This document shows positions 39,555 to 52,849 of a stretch of 64,000 nt of DNA, in pieces. This DNA is from Galbula dea (taxonomy: Eukaryota > Chordata > Aves > Piciformes > Galbulidae). Position numbers and translations under genes: made by a program. The stretch lies in the NCBI GenBank assembly GCA_013399015.1, contig VWZX01008439.1, forward strand, positions 54,224 to 118,223, written 5' to 3'. Under the pieces are notes generated by a model. The model ran no database searches. It was not told the origin of the DNA and saw only the letters and a program-made list of their open reading frames with translations. The stretch's first letter is position 1; the number at the start of each line of letters is the position of its first letter.

Positions 39555-40019
39555 GGGTACTGGAGATGGTGCAGAGAAGGGCAACTAAGCTAATCAGGGG
39601 TCTGGAAAACAGGCCTTATGATGAGAGGCTTAGGGAGCTGGGCTTGTTTAGCCTGGAGAAGAGGAGGCTGAGGGGAGACCTTATCACTCTCTTCAGCTAC
39701 TTGAAAGGCCATTCTAGGGAGGCGGGTGTTGGCCTCTTCTCCCTTGTGACTAGTGACAGAACTAGAGGGAATGGGCTTAAGCTGAGCCAGGGTAGGTTTA
39801 GATCAGCTATTAGGAAGAATTTCTTTACTGAAAGAGTGGTGAGATATTGGAATAGGCTGCCCAGGGAGGTGGTGGAGTCCCCATCCCTGGAGGTTTTTAA
39901 GAAGAGGATAGATGTGTTTCTTCAGGGGATGATTTAGGGGTAAGAGTAGTGCAGGGCTATCGGTTGGACTAGATGATCTTGAGGGTCCTTTCCAACCGTA
40001 ATGATTCTGTGATTCTGTG
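39555..40019 (+). mobile_element. CR1 LINE, young 5'-truncated copy (copy A)
   Basis: About 465 bp of CR1 covering the extreme C-terminus of ORF2, the 3' UTR (GGACTAGATGATCTTGAGGG) and two perfect terminal ATTCTGTG octamers ending at 40019. From 39574 it is colinear, without net indel, with 56865-57310 over 446 bp. By eye I count about 13 substitutions, so the two are roughly 97% identical. The open frame is intact to its stop, unlike the older CR1 copies here. Confidence 0.96.
39566..39937 (+). pseudogene. CR1 ORF2 C-terminal remnant (copy A)
   Basis: Open frame of 123 codons with the conserved CR1 C-terminal blocks: RRATKLIRGLENRPYDERL, LGLFSLEKRRLRGDLI, the RTRGNGLKL segment, RNFFTERVVRYWNRLP-type block and a FLQGMI end. 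The reverse-transcriptase and endonuclease domains are lacking because of 5' truncation, so no function is expected. The first methionine is internal and has no biological meaning. Confidence 0.93.
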
Positions 40020-41051
40020 ACATGAAAACATTGTAAATATAATACAGCCTGAGGTGCTTCTTATGCCCATGATAATGCTTGGACAAGACTCACTGATTTC
40101 TTCATATACATAGTACAGATCAGTTGACAACTGTACCTTACTCCTTAGTAATGAAATCTCTATTGAAAATACTATTTGTTAAACAGTTATTACAGTATTA
40201 TTTTCAAAATATTTCCCTTAGTATAAAACCTTCATTCAGCCATTCTCCTTTTTCCTGTTGACTGATAAGCAGAGACTATCTCCACCTTCAGCAATGCCTT
40301 TACACTGAATGCTTAGTCTTTTAAGGGGCAAAGCTGCCTCATCCCAGCAAACCCAAGAAGCAGGAATCCTGACTCAGTTTGAGTTCTTATCCTGCTTTTC
40401 CTCTGCCAAGGAAGATGTTTACTGCAGTTCTGAGCAAGCTGTATTTACAGTCCCCCTGAAGTTGATGGCTCCAGCAGAAAAAATAAGATTTGATGCCACC
40501 TGTCTCCTCACAAAAAAGCAGCAGTGATCAGTATCAAGGCCACATTTCTGCCTGTAGTGCACTCATGCAAGCAAACTGGACAGTTCATGAAAATGAAACA
40601 GGAACAGAACAAGCACAATACAACATCCAAATCCTGAACTACTTTCTCAAGTGTCCAAAAAATATTTGCAAAATGTTCACTCCAGACAAAGTATCAGAAT
40701 TCTAATAATTCATATTAGCAAATATATTTGAACCAGAAGTTCAGCACAGAGCCTGGATCCCTAAAAAGGGACACCAGGATCCCTCCTACTGGGAGCTACA
40801 GAGCTACAACCTGATGCAAGCCACCATCACACAAAAAGCAAAGCACCACTAAGCAGCTGGTGGATTGCACCTGGCTTCTGCAAGAAGCCGTGACCGTCAG
40901 CACCCATCTACTTTCACATTATGCTTAGCTGTCCTTTGGGTGCTTAATCTGTAATTTGGGGAAGAAAAACACTATGTAGTACATCATCCTTGAAATATCA
41001 CTATTCCCATTAAACCTTAGTGCTGCTTCTGTTTTTTTCTTCCTGTTACAG

Positions 41052-41103
41052 TGAATCATGGCTGCTTCCCCACCAAAGAGAAGAGCACCAACAGAGTGGG
41101 GCA
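41052..41103 (+). other. Candidate cryptic or non-coding exon (weak)
   Basis: A 52-nt block preceded by a strong acceptor-like sequence (pyrimidine tract ending CTTCCTGTTACAG at 41051) and followed at once by GTAAGG. It contains purine-rich words (AAAGAGAAGAG) like exonic splicing enhancers. An ATG at 41058 has A at -3 and G at +4. Two of three frames are open. No known protein is recognised, and splice-like pairs occur by chance in 64 kb, so this is only a candidate. Confidence 0.2.
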
Positions 41104-44100
41104 GTAAGGTCCCACAGCCTCAGACTGTTCCCTGCTCAGCAGGTCTCTCTTGCAGCTCCTCTTTAAGGCAATCCACTCCCTCCACACTTTCCACAAAGTT
41201 CTGGGTACCACTGCACTTGCCATATTCTGGACATTTCTTGAAATTTAGCTCCTAACTTGTGTTATCTGACTTCAAGGATCCTCACTCTGTGCTGTTTTTC
41301 TTGCACTGATGTCAGCAATTGTCCAATTATCATCATACTTCTGAAAATAAAGTTTAATTATAGGCAAGTGTGATGAATCTATACATTATGATGATTATCA
41401 GAGTGAACGGTAGTATAACCAATAGCATTAAGAATATATCTGAATATTCTCACAAGGCAGGGTTCAAGTCTTCGAATTCAGTGAAAAGATTCCCATCAAT
41501 GTTAAAAGACTTCAGACTTTAATTGATAAGAACCAATGACTTAAAAGTAATTACTGCCATTCAAATAAATATTTTATCACTGTTACTACTCCTAATAACA
41601 ATATAATTAAGTGCATTACAGACTCTTTGAATAAGAGTATTGAAACCAAGTAACAAGTGTAATCTAAAATACAGTAACATGGCAAGTCTGGCATCACGAT
41701 ATTCTGTCAAAAGAAAGTTGTCTAAGTTACATAATACTTTCTTATTCATCTTTTTACACTAGAAAAACTGCAGTAGAAGTCAATAAAATATTTAAAGTTT
41801 AACAGTCACCATTTTTAGTATGATTACTGAACTAGAATAGCAGCTTTATTTTTATTTATTTGCTTACTTTTACAGTCTGACATTGTATTCCCATGTTGCT
41901 AGTGAAAACTTGTCCAGCTAAATAAACTCATTTGATATTTACTCTCAGTATTTATTCCCTCAAACATAACTCTGATGTTTACTGGACAATGAAAAAAAAT
42001 CCAACCACAGCCAAAGGAAGGATCCATCTTCTTGTCTATCCTGTTTTAGTTAGTGAGCAAATGCAACTGTGACTCCATTGAGAACAAGAAGAGAGGCAGA
42101 GAGCCCCCCTCTCTCTCTCAAACTGTTGCACATGGTAAGACTAACAGTGTACTGTCTCATAGCCATCATTAGGCTAGCTAGTATGTTTATCTTTGGTCTT
42201 CTTTCTTTCTCCAGGGCACAGTCATGTAGTTACTGCTCCTCATTATCCTTGGAAGCTGTAAATTTAAGTGTAAACTCATTGTCTCTGCAGGGGTTGCAGG
42301 TGAACAGTATGTAATGTCATTTACTCTGTTTTCTCTACTGAATTTTGTAGAGCTGCATCTTAAAAAGATTCTCCTCCCTCCATCCTAACTAACTGCTAAG
42401 TGTTGGGATGAGTGCTGTAATCTCTCTGGTTTGGCCGGAAAGATCACCTGCAGCATTCAAGGAACCCACATCTGTGTGGTCCCTAAATAATGTGTGGCCA
42501 CTACAGGATCCCGTAAATTAAACGAGGATGCTCCTGGGCAGTGGTGGGACAGAAGCCAGGCAGCTTCAGGCACTGAAGGAATTTACTCCATCCCCTTTTA
42601 CTGCCAGTTGCTCCACCACTGCCTGGAGTTCCTCAATTATGGCTAGCAAGCCTACCTCAAAAGCTAATGAGGGAAGCATGTTCTTTCCTGCTTATGGAGC
42701 TGCAAATACATCCAAAAAAATGGCCCTTTTATTGACTCAAATGACAACTCCACATGAAGCCTGAAGCTTCTAGTTCAGCTTTGTTTGCTCTTACTAGTCA
42801 ATTTTTTTTGTGGGTAGCCAGAGACACACTTGAATATATATATAAAAATAAAACATGGAAGTAATTATGGCATTAGAACACAAGAGGCAGATCACATCTA
42901 GTGGCTTGGGAAGGACTTGCAGTCCTTCACCTGACCCACCAACATCTACACAACAAAAGAGGGTTGGGAGGAAACAAGACATGCATTAAGTGCTGCTCAT
43001 TTCTATGCAGGTTGACAGAGCAGAAAGAGAGAAGAGATCCCAATCCAACTAAGCAAATATGAAGACAGACATAAGCTAATACAACCAAAGGTGAACCAAA
43101 GAAAATGCTGCAAGTAACTATCATTCTATGAAAGACTAAACTAATAACTAAGCACAGGAGGCCGCCTTAGATACCACTGAAAGCCTCAGGAAGAAACAAA
43201 GACTTGGTGAACTGCAACCTGCCATGCATGAGAGGCAGAATAACTGAATACAGAGCATGCTCTCTACCTCACGACCAGCCAAATATACTATCTGCCAAAA
43301 CAAAAGTGCCTGTAATTCCTAGAGACAGAGAAGGAGTTAATAAAAGATAAGCCTCTTTCCTCCCCTGAGTCACAGGTGCTTGTGAATCAAAGGAACACAG
43401 TTTCAACTTTACACTTAATTCTCCAACAAGAACTGTCACCATCTTAATGAAAAAACAGATGGGTTTTCCAAATGTGTCTGGAACTTGAGATCACTAACCA
43501 ATAAACACACATTCTTGATCCTCTGAGCAAGATGTATGTCCATAGTCAGGGCAGCCTTATGCTTTATACAACTGCTTCAGAGAAAAAGTCATGTATGCTA
43601 ACAGGACAGTAATAAGAAATCTTTCAGCTTTCAAAACAGAGCAGAGGAAAGAATCAAAGCTTCTGGTCTTATTGAAACATGTCAGCATTGCAGCTATAAT
43701 TAACTGGTGTTTGCTTTGGGAAAGTCAAACAAAATTTTGACCCTTTTAGTTGCTTATGTACCTATTTCAGAATTATCACAAAGCCTACTTCATTAATTTC
43801 ATCTATACCTTCTGATACAACTGGATTTATTGGGGAAAAAAATTGTACTTAACTGTTCAAAAGATGTCTATAAAGGCTGAAAGTTCTACCATTTTATTTT
43901 GGGGGTTGTGACTTGTATACACATTTTAACAGTGCAACCATTTTGAAAATCATCTACTACTCAGTTTAGGTAGTTTTAAAGGCCGATTCCTTTAGAGACA
44001 AAACCACTGAAATGGGTAAAAACATTGTCATTTGTCCATTTAAAAACACCAACAGGATTACCACTACTGTACAAATATGCTGCTTTGGAAAACAAGTTCA

Positions 44101-47100
44101 AGTTTCAATAGCTTTAAAAAAATATGTTTCTTGCTTTTTAAAAAAATTAAACAGGGCAGCATCAGTAGCAATTTTGATACTCAGTCTAGCAAGTATTGTT
44201 ACTAAATATACTGAAAGAATGGTATAAAGGCTGTGAAGCATTAGTGTCAACCAACTGGCATTAGGAAACACCGCTAAAAAATGTAACTGATAGCAAATAA
44301 CTTACCCTGTTGTATTGTCAAGCTTTAACAGTCTTTCCTATTTAGCCAAACTGATACAGTATGCCTGGGAGAGCCTCATGCTTTGTAAATATTAATCCTT
44401 TAGTGAATTCACTGGATTACCTGTATTTTATTATTCAGCATAACCCAGCTGTCCTGCATCTGGCTGAAAATTGACACAGCAAGCAAGGAAAAGACATGTA
44501 GCAATGCTAACTTCTTACCTAATATTTCCTTGCTTGGATTCAAACAAAGAAGAAAAACAGCTGCAGGTCATATCAAGTGGACAGATGACTGGGCAACCAC
44601 AAACTGGGTTATATCATAAACTGTCAATATAGCTTAGTCTCAGAATAGGTTCTCATAATCAACTGAATTCACAGTTCTAAGACTTTCCTTAAAAGACTCC
44701 CAAATAATTAAATCACATTCTTGCCTGGGCTAAGATGTTCAAATTTAGGAACTAATTCCAAAGTTAATTTCCAATTTTAGCCAAATATATCATAGCTATA
44801 CTTCTTAAACTTTGCATAATACTTTGATGATTTCATATGTAAATCAAATCAATCAATAGGACAACACCATAGAGCTATATATGTACACAGAAGTATGACA
44901 AAGTCAGAAATCACTGATATTTATAATGTGTATTTTTAATCTCAACCTGTTAAGATTAAAGACTTCTATTCTTCGGATTTTGCAACATTAGCTATGCTAA
45001 TCTAACACCAGTATGTTATTCTTAAAAATTCATCATGTATATAAAAAAAAATAATCAATTGATTACAAGAAGAGTTATTGTTCTTAAACATTAAGCTCCA
45101 CAGCACTGCATACAGAACAAATACAATACTTGAGGCTACATAAATAGTCAGACATCTACCTTAGAAATGCAAGGGATAAGATTTTTGGAAAGAACCAAGA
45201 ATCTTACTGCCTTGAGAAAGCACAAGCTGACTCTGGTTTACAGGGCATGCTGAGAATCCCTCTGAAATGCTATTTCAGTTCCTGAGTTTCCTTCCCACCA
45301 CCATCTTAACTTTTTTTTTCCAAACCCATCAGGACCCTGAAATCCAACAGGACTTACTAGGTCCCCACCAGAAGATCCATTGCTGAACAGGTATCACACT
45401 ATTGATATTACTGCCTTTTCTCATGATGTATCAACACCTTTCTTTCAAGAAAGATAGATCAAGTAAAACATTACCTAAATGAAATAAAACACCCTGAACA
45501 TTTGTAGCTTAGCCAATCAATTCTACAAAAACTTTGAGCACTTTGGCTCATATTCAACAAGCCTTTGGTTCCTAAACTATTCCCAAGTCATTTTTGAAAC
45601 AAGATTTGGGCTTATAAATCAATGCATCTTGAAAAATGTCATTCTTAGTTCCTCTGCCAAATAATTCATCATTTGATGGAAGCAAAACCTATCAGAAGAA
45701 AAGGAAAACAAGAAGCGACCTGAGAGAAGGAGGTTCACTACTTGTGAGTGCACTATAAGCTACAGGTTCTTCTAAGAGTTGTGAATGTCAAGCTCAACTA
45801 CATTTTCATAGTTTTATCTCATAGGACTAAAGCTGCATTATGAAAATACATATACACAGTTAATGTTCTCAGGTCAATAGGCTTATGCTAACATGTCAAA
45901 CTAGCATCCACAAACAAACACAAACAAATCCCAGCACACATCCATGTTACTCTCATTCCATACTAATCAAGGTGCTCTGGGATAAACACCACATTGATGA
46001 ACACAGCAGGGTGCCAATGCACCCAGCATAGAGAAAGCTGCACGTTCATAAATGCAAGGCATATTCTGGATACTCACATCATAAGATGTGATTGAGTACA
46101 GCACCTTCTTAAAGAGACAAACAATTGTTCTTCTGCTTGAAGGGCATTAGCATGCTGTATCCACAGCTCTTCTCAGGTTAAACAACTCAAAAGCACCAAG
46201 TGCGCAGCCCTCAGCCAGAAACAGCAATGCTCAAACAGGCATCGCACAAAAGTAACTTATTAAGGAAATCTGTCTCTTCTGCCAGCAATAAAAGCCTAAT
46301 GAATAAATCAATATATGCCAGAACTACTCCAGAATCACATACTGGAGCACTAAAAATCATGGACTACCTGAATTTCATAGCATCAAACAAAGAAGGAAAA
46401 ACAAACCCAAAACCCAGCCACCCAAACCTCATGGCAGTCCTCCTTATCCTTGCCAACACACTGAGGATGTTGTTTAGCCCTTTCTTAGTGGACATTGTTC
46501 TAGGCACACTAACACTTCAGTTTGCATAAGCTGTGAGGCACGTTGGCAGTCCCAGGAACAGGTTAACTGGACACTAAACCGTAGTCTGATTTCTTCAGTT
46601 CTCAGTGTTGCACTTGACATGGTTACATGACAGATGGGTGACCTGGTCACAAGATGGGTGGATGCCCTGGTCTTGCTCAGCTAAATCTTTAACCACAAAG
46701 TACCAACTTCTAAGGAAGTCAATTAAGTTTTGGTTAACTTCTGGTGGTTTTATACTATCATTTGGGAAAAGAAAGGAAAGTTAATATTCCTTAACCACCT
46801 TAAATGACAAATTTTAATCCTCCTCTGGATCAAATTTCTCCATACTGTTTAGCTGCTGATCAAAAGCTGAATAGTGATCCCTCTTGGATGGACAAAATTC
46901 TTCAAGGGCAGGCCAAGTGAATGGCTGCAAAGGTCAAGCAGACAGTCACTGTTTGCCTTGGTCACTCGACATCAAGAAGCTTTCAGCTCTTCTTACAGCA
47001 CCTTGGCTCACACTGCAATTGCAGGGAAGCATGGCAGCCCTCTCCCATGGTTCCCTTTTGGTTTTCCTCTCCTTACACTCAACTCACACTGACTTACAAA

Positions 47101-47919
47101 GCAGTTCCATTTAGCAGCAGCAGCACATTTCACCTACTTGATTCAAAACTAGGTTTCAGAACTGAACATTAGTGAAATATCTTGGTGGCTTTCCTCTATG
47201 TTCAGGGTATTAATTAAAATCCCTCACTTCTCAAATATCTTCTATCATCTCTGCTTCACTCTTCCAGGCAGAAACTCATACCTAAATTTGACTACAAAGA
47301 CCACAGACTCACTGCAAAGTTCACAAGAGCATTGCTTCTATTAGCAGAGGCAGCTCTCTTTACATAGTGCTTATGGAAAGCAAACAAAAAAGGAAACTTC
47401 AGAGTTCTTATCTCAGCATCATTTTCAAAATAGCTGCAGGAGAGAGAAGGAACAAGCTTCCACTAATAATACTGTGGTTTAGGTGCCACAGGGCATTTCT
47501 GAGAACTGCAGTTGCAAGTATTCAGCGTACTTTCATGTATGGAGGGCCTCTGTCTTGGAGAGCATAAGAGGCTTGACACAAGGCCTTCAGGAGTGCTCTG
47601 AAGACCCTGGATGAAAAGTGCTCTAGAAGGGCAAATCTCATCTACTGCAAGTTCAACATCAGGCCATGCTTCCAACCTCTTTTAATCGGGAATAATATTT
47701 CTTTCCATTATTAGCTTGGGCAACGGTTAAGAAGAAAACCTTTCTTCAAAAAATACATATAGCAGAGAGATCATTTGCAATTCAAATGGGTATTTTTAAT
47801 CTTAAAAGTATTTTGGTGGAATGGAGTTAAAAAAATAGGAAGAACAAGTCCCATAAATCTGTCACTCACATAGCGCATCACTCACAGCCTTCCCCAGCCC
47901 ACTGAGGAGGGAGCCATAC

Positions 47920-48190
47920 AGCTTTAAATGACTTCATTCCAGTATTTACATATTTTTAATAGGGCTATGATGAATCTCCTTCCGCTTGACTCCTATTTTG
48001 AGCTGTGATATTTTAATCTCCATTCTTGCTGCAACTTAGCAGATGAATGTGCAGTGTGACAGAGCTCAGAGGAAATAGTATAAATAAAGCAAAGTGGAGC
48101 TATGACATCTCACATTTTATAGCTTTTTTATTGTAGCCTAAGCATAAACAGAGCACAGCTGTGTTATACTTACTGCTGTGAGCACTCCCT
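47920..48190. promoter_or_regulatory. Possible conserved non-coding block (weak)
   Basis: Low-repeat, AT-rich block with AGTATTTACATATTTTTAAT-type forkhead/homeodomain wording, a TATAAATAAAG segment and TAAGCATAAACAG. CpG content is low, so support is weaker than for the other candidates. Conservation is an inference. Confidence 0.25.
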
Positions 48191-48913
48191 TAGTTCCAAC
48201 CCCCTACTGCTTTTAAAGAGACAGACACTGCCCCTGCTCAGGATCTTCTGGTACAAGCACTGCTGTTTCAGACATCGCTAACAGAAGCGAACTCCCTCCG
48301 CTCATTGCTTCCTTTCCTTTGTTTTCACTTTTCCCTCCCTCCACTGACTTGTCCCCCTTGCCTTCCTTTCCCCTCACAGCCCAGGACGTGCCCCGGCAGC
48401 CCCCAGCGTGTACACAGCCAGTGCTGTGATGCTACCTACTGAAGGATGCCTTTCGTCCCTTGCTGGTATCACTTGCTCTGTTGAAGTACACAGACACACA
48501 TGCAGAGCACAGAAACAGCTTGCAAAAGCAACACTTTTATCAAAGGCTTGTAACTAGCTGGAAGTACTCAAAATATGGCCATATTTTAAAAGGTAGTATT
48601 TTACAGTTGAAAAGAAAGAAGGAAAAGATGGTAACTTTACTCCTGCTTATTTAAAAACAAATTACCATGATGAGTTCCTGGACAGCAAAAACTCTTTTCA
48701 CCTTAGAAATCTGAGATACCACAAAGGATCTCATCATAATCACCACCACGTATTCAGATACAAACACACCCATCTGAAGCTTTAGACAAGAGAAATCACA
48801 ATGCACCTGGACACTTCCATGACTATGAAAATTAAAACGCAAACCCAAGAGCCAGCAGTTTACCCCCCAGAGTCCAAGAACACTGTTTATCCTCATGGAA
48901 TATTGAAAAATTT

Positions 48914-48965
48914 TGGAGTTGGACTCTTATCTTAAAGGTTTTTTCCAATCATGATGATTCAATGA
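48914..48965 (+). mobile_element. CR1 LINE, very short old 3' tail
   Basis: GGAGTTGGACTCTTATCTTA, then AAGGTTTTTTCCAATCATGA and ATTCAATGA correspond to the last 50 or so bases of a CR1. Substitutions in the terminal octamer indicate an old copy. Confidence 0.65.
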
Positions 48966-50818
48966 CAATTCTAATGAAGTGCTTCTCCATTTAATGTCAA
49001 TGTTATTAACACAGACACACCTAACACATGATGTGTAAGACTTCCTTCTGCTATCCATTTAATAAGTTATGTAAGGCATTGCAATGGTTACACTGAACTT
49101 GAAAACTGCATCCAACTTTCCCAAAAATAGAGCTATGGGACAGAGAAGTTCTTTGTTCAAGGAGGACTATGTTGCACATCTCATCCTGCTAACTTGCTGC
49201 TAACAGGTTCAACAGGGAAGTGTCAACCTACAAGCTTCAATCTCATTCTTCTGGTCATCCTTTACTCTCCTCTATGGTCCACTGAACCTTGAGAGGATTT
49301 GCTACTCCACTGCTACCCAACAGTATTTCCTGCAGCTATTTTCTACTCTCTAGGGTACAATATAACTTGGAATAAAGTATCAAGCAGTTTTCATGCAAGC
49401 AAAAGAAAGTGGTTAAAAATAGCAACAGGAAACTGTTACATATGCATCAACTATTGTATATAAAATTAAAAATAAATTTTAAAAGCCACCCAGAAAGCAT
49501 TCTGAAATTGTTTATACACATGGGGAGCTGATGAAGCTAACAAGCTTTTCAAGTTAGGATCTCAGATTCTCAAGTCTGCTCAAAGCCATTTCTCAGCTCA
49601 TGACTTACCAAGCCACCAGCCTGACACTAAGATCTGGATAGAAGACTGCCCTATTGTGAGAAGATTAGCAGAATTCCTTTTGTTTTGCAGGCAGATTATC
49701 ACATCTTTTACTAAAGATTCAGTTGTCTGTTCCCTGAAATCCCCTTGAGCTTGTCCAATCCTACTCTGTTTATACAACCTATAACTTCATAAAGATGCCA
49801 TCACAAGATCACACTGAGCACTTGGTCTGTGTGATGTCTGTACTGTAATCTCAGCTACTTTTGGAGGACAGCAGGGCTTGAAAGGAAGAGACACATCTGC
49901 ACAGATACTGTGAGAGACATCAGCCAGAGCCACTGTAGCCAGGAAGCACTAGTGAAAGCACACCTAAAAATCTTTTTGCAAACTGTTCGAGACGTGGTTT
50001 GATGGAAACCTCACCTCTCCTGGGGTGCAGCAAGAGCAGGGAAGCCTGGAAGGGGGTCTGGAAAACTGCTGCTTAAGACCCTGCAGTGGGCTGGCAAGTC
50101 CCCTGAGCACTGGAAGAAGCAAGGCTGGGAAGGGAGTAGAAGAGACCAAACTCAGATCCAGAAGCTCAATAGGGCCCAGTAAAGCTACCAACAGTAGGTT
50201 GGAAAGCTTAATTCAAGTCAAATAATCCGCAGCCACAAATCAGACCTCCCCCTTTAGAACCGGCCTAACAAAGTTATAATCAGTATGAGATAAAAACACC
50301 CTATGAGCTTCAGTTAATACTGCTGACACTCAAAATTCCCTTGCACAAACTTTCTGCTCCTTGCAGAACTGAAAGTTTTGTTAGCATAATCTCAAATGTC
50401 TCTGAAATTAAAAAATAAAACAACCCCAGTCACAACACAGGCAACAGTGCAATATATCAATACATATGGCAATGTTAAGGCATCACCAATTCATTCTCAG
50501 GCTGGTGCAATACTGTGCAATGCTGAAGCAGCTCTCACTGATTTTGAAGGGTAAATATGACTAAGACCCTAGCTTCTAGAGAAAACTTCTTATGGCCTGA
50601 AAGGCATTTCCCTTATAGGCCACCGCATCCCTCATCAACAGCTCTCAGCCAAATCAAATGGAAGAGGCTGCAGGCAGGAGCTGTAGGGTGTCTGCTCCGA
50701 CAAACAAAAAGAGGTAGCAATGGGCTTTTTTTTCCTCCTTCTTGTTTAGTTTTCAGTCACAACAAATGAATGAAATGAACCAAAGAAAAGAACTAAGCTG
50801 AGAAAAAACAAAGTAAAA
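48966..50818. other. Non-coding DNA, nothing recognised
   Basis: Unique sequence with only short open frames. Confidence 0.5.
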
Positions 50819-50864
50819 TTAGTAACAGGCTAACAGCATATACCCACTGCCTGGGGCAACATAC

Positions 50865-51082
50865 GGCTGATGGATGATGACAGCCAACAGACGAATCCTC
50901 ATTCTTTGTCTACTAAACAAATTAGTAATCTCATCAATATCATCACTACATTCACCTTCTGCAGCAGCTGCTGCTGCAACACAACTGCTGTTAAGCTTTA
51001 GGAGGAAAGCCTGGCTTTGTCTTTCAGTTTGCCAAATCACGTGGGCAGTCAGAGTTACCAACCTTTGTAAAATGCGATTGAC
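50865..51082 (-). other. Candidate coding exon on the minus strand (weak)
   Basis: A minus-strand frame is open for 139 codons (50819-51238). Within it, 51082 follows an acceptor-like T-run ending TTAATCAG and 50865 precedes GTATGT, giving 72 full codons plus two bases. The translation has a six-alanine run (from the GCAGCAGCTGCTGC palindrome at 50961-50974), an acidic SDDIDE stretch and a basic SRQRMRIR stretch, which look protein-like. I do not recognise any family, and open frames of similar or greater length (155 and 168 codons) occur elsewhere here by chance. No partner exons were identified. Confidence 0.2.
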
Positions 51083-51238
51083 CTGATTAAAAAAAAAAAA
51101 ATCAAAACCAAACAAAATCTCGTTATTTTTTAAAAAGCCTGCAGGCCCATGTTTGAAAGCAATGGTCACCTGCATGGTACATTCTGAAATCCTAGGAATC
51201 TGTAAAACTTGCACCTTCAGGGCCTTTTGAGTTGTCAT

Positions 51239-52849
51239 TGTCTCTCCAATTAAAGTCTGAGTTCGGAGACCATAAGCTTAAAGAGGACACACCAGGACTT
51301 CTCCTCAAACTGGAATCTGGCTCTACACTCCACTTTATTACTCCTGAACTTTCTCTCTTACAGTGACTTCATCATGATTTTCTTTTCAAAATTAATGATT
51401 TTTGGATATCTAACACACTTTCTTTCCCACACCCCCAAACTGTTCTGAGCCCCATAGGGTACTGGCACACCCAGCATTGCCAAACAGAGACATCGTCATT
51501 ACTTCCACTTCCAAAATCCATCAGAAGAACAACCTGAGTCAAACACCTTCCAACCCAAGACGACCAAGTTTCAACACCACTCAAGACAAATCACAGAAAA
51601 TCATTTGTCGTAAGAGTCTGGATTATAAAGCAACCCAGAAAATACTCCCCCCAAATAGCTACAACAAATTTTAAGAATTACTTGAAAAGGAAAATTTTAT
51701 ATATGCTGTGCAAATATAAAAACATACACACATATATGTTCACATGCAACAGAAATAAACTTGCTCTCCCTTTTCCCCATTCAAATCACCTGAAAACATG
51801 TTGCCTTTTTTCCCCATGAAGTCTAATATTTTCTCTTAAAAGGTCTTCAAAGAGTAAAGCTGGTTAAGTTTGTTAATGTCAGAGTACTTTTCTATTATTA
51901 GATACATATTTGCCATTTAATTCAAATTATCAGCTTCCACTTGAAAACATGCAATCTATGGAACAACTTTCTGAAGCAACCCACTGTGTATACCTCTGTA
52001 TGTATCTGTGTATATACCTTAATTACAGGAATTTACCAAACAGTCACTAGAAAGGTTCATGGTTACATTACAACTTTTCCATCCATGAAAAACCTTAAGG
52101 TGTTCAGAGTAACAGCTGACAATTAATTCCACTGACTAAGCCTTTCTAGTTAACAGCTGAAACCTTAAATGGATGTCAGGACTGATGTCTTCTCTTGGGG
52201 TCAGCTAAAACAGCAGAGAATGTGTTATTCTCCTGTTTGCTTCCATAACTGACCGAAAAAAAAAAAAAAAAAAAAAATCACAGTGCTTCTCCAGTAAAAG
52301 TGCTCAAGCAAAACATGCAACTTTCTTCTGTATCCTCTAACAGCTGGCACAGGGACATGTTCCTGGAACTCATTTAGTAAAACTGTATATTGCATTTGTG
52401 TCCTAGCTCACCAATTCACATGCATAATATAAAGGTTTCAAGAATGAAAGTTAAATACTGAAGGAGCTTCATCAGCCATACTGGAATATTTCACCATCTT
52501 TAAGCAGAAAACTCTCATTTAACTGTTTACCAGCATTAAGCATCTTGCTGCTTAAGTAGCCAGTTACTACTTCTCCTACAAAACACATAAGAAATCAAAC
52601 AAAACTTTCAAACTCTTATCAGGTAACAACAGAAAAGTTTTGCTACTACGTGCAATTTGCTTATTCCTCCCCAGCTACTTGGGAGTTTGTGGTGTTGGTT
52701 TTAAGGGTTGGTTTGTTGGTTTGTTTTTTTCTTTCCCATCCCCCTCCTCCCAGTTATTTAGCCAGATCATAGGAATATTTCCTTCGGCACTCAGTCCCCC
52801 CCAAACATTCTTTTACTTCATAAACTCTGTCACAATGAACATAATCCTT
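51239..52849. other. Non-coding DNA with simple repeats
   Basis: No gene recognised. Contains an A22 run at 52256-52277 and TG/TATA-rich patches near 51720-51745 and 51985-52015. Confidence 0.5.
52256..52277. repeat. A22 homopolymer
   Basis: Uninterrupted run of 22 A with no retroposon recognised upstream. Confidence 0.9.

Larger units (their letters stand above)
40020..48913. other. Long non-coding stretch, mostly unique
   Basis: No confirmed gene. It includes the weak exon candidate at 41052-41103, a TATA-type repeat near 42833-42850, and a possible conserved block at 47920-48190 (listed separately). Other open frames are short with no domain. Confidence 0.5.

Noticed and set aside
42190..42305. 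Acceptor-like CTTTCTTTCTCCAG and a downstream CAGGTGAAC
   Set aside because: Enclosed block has stops in the useful frames and no enhancer-like content; splice-like words are common by chance.
46640..46680. Repeated AGATGGGTG and CCTGGTC words
   Set aside because: Too short and irregular to call a tandem repeat or element.
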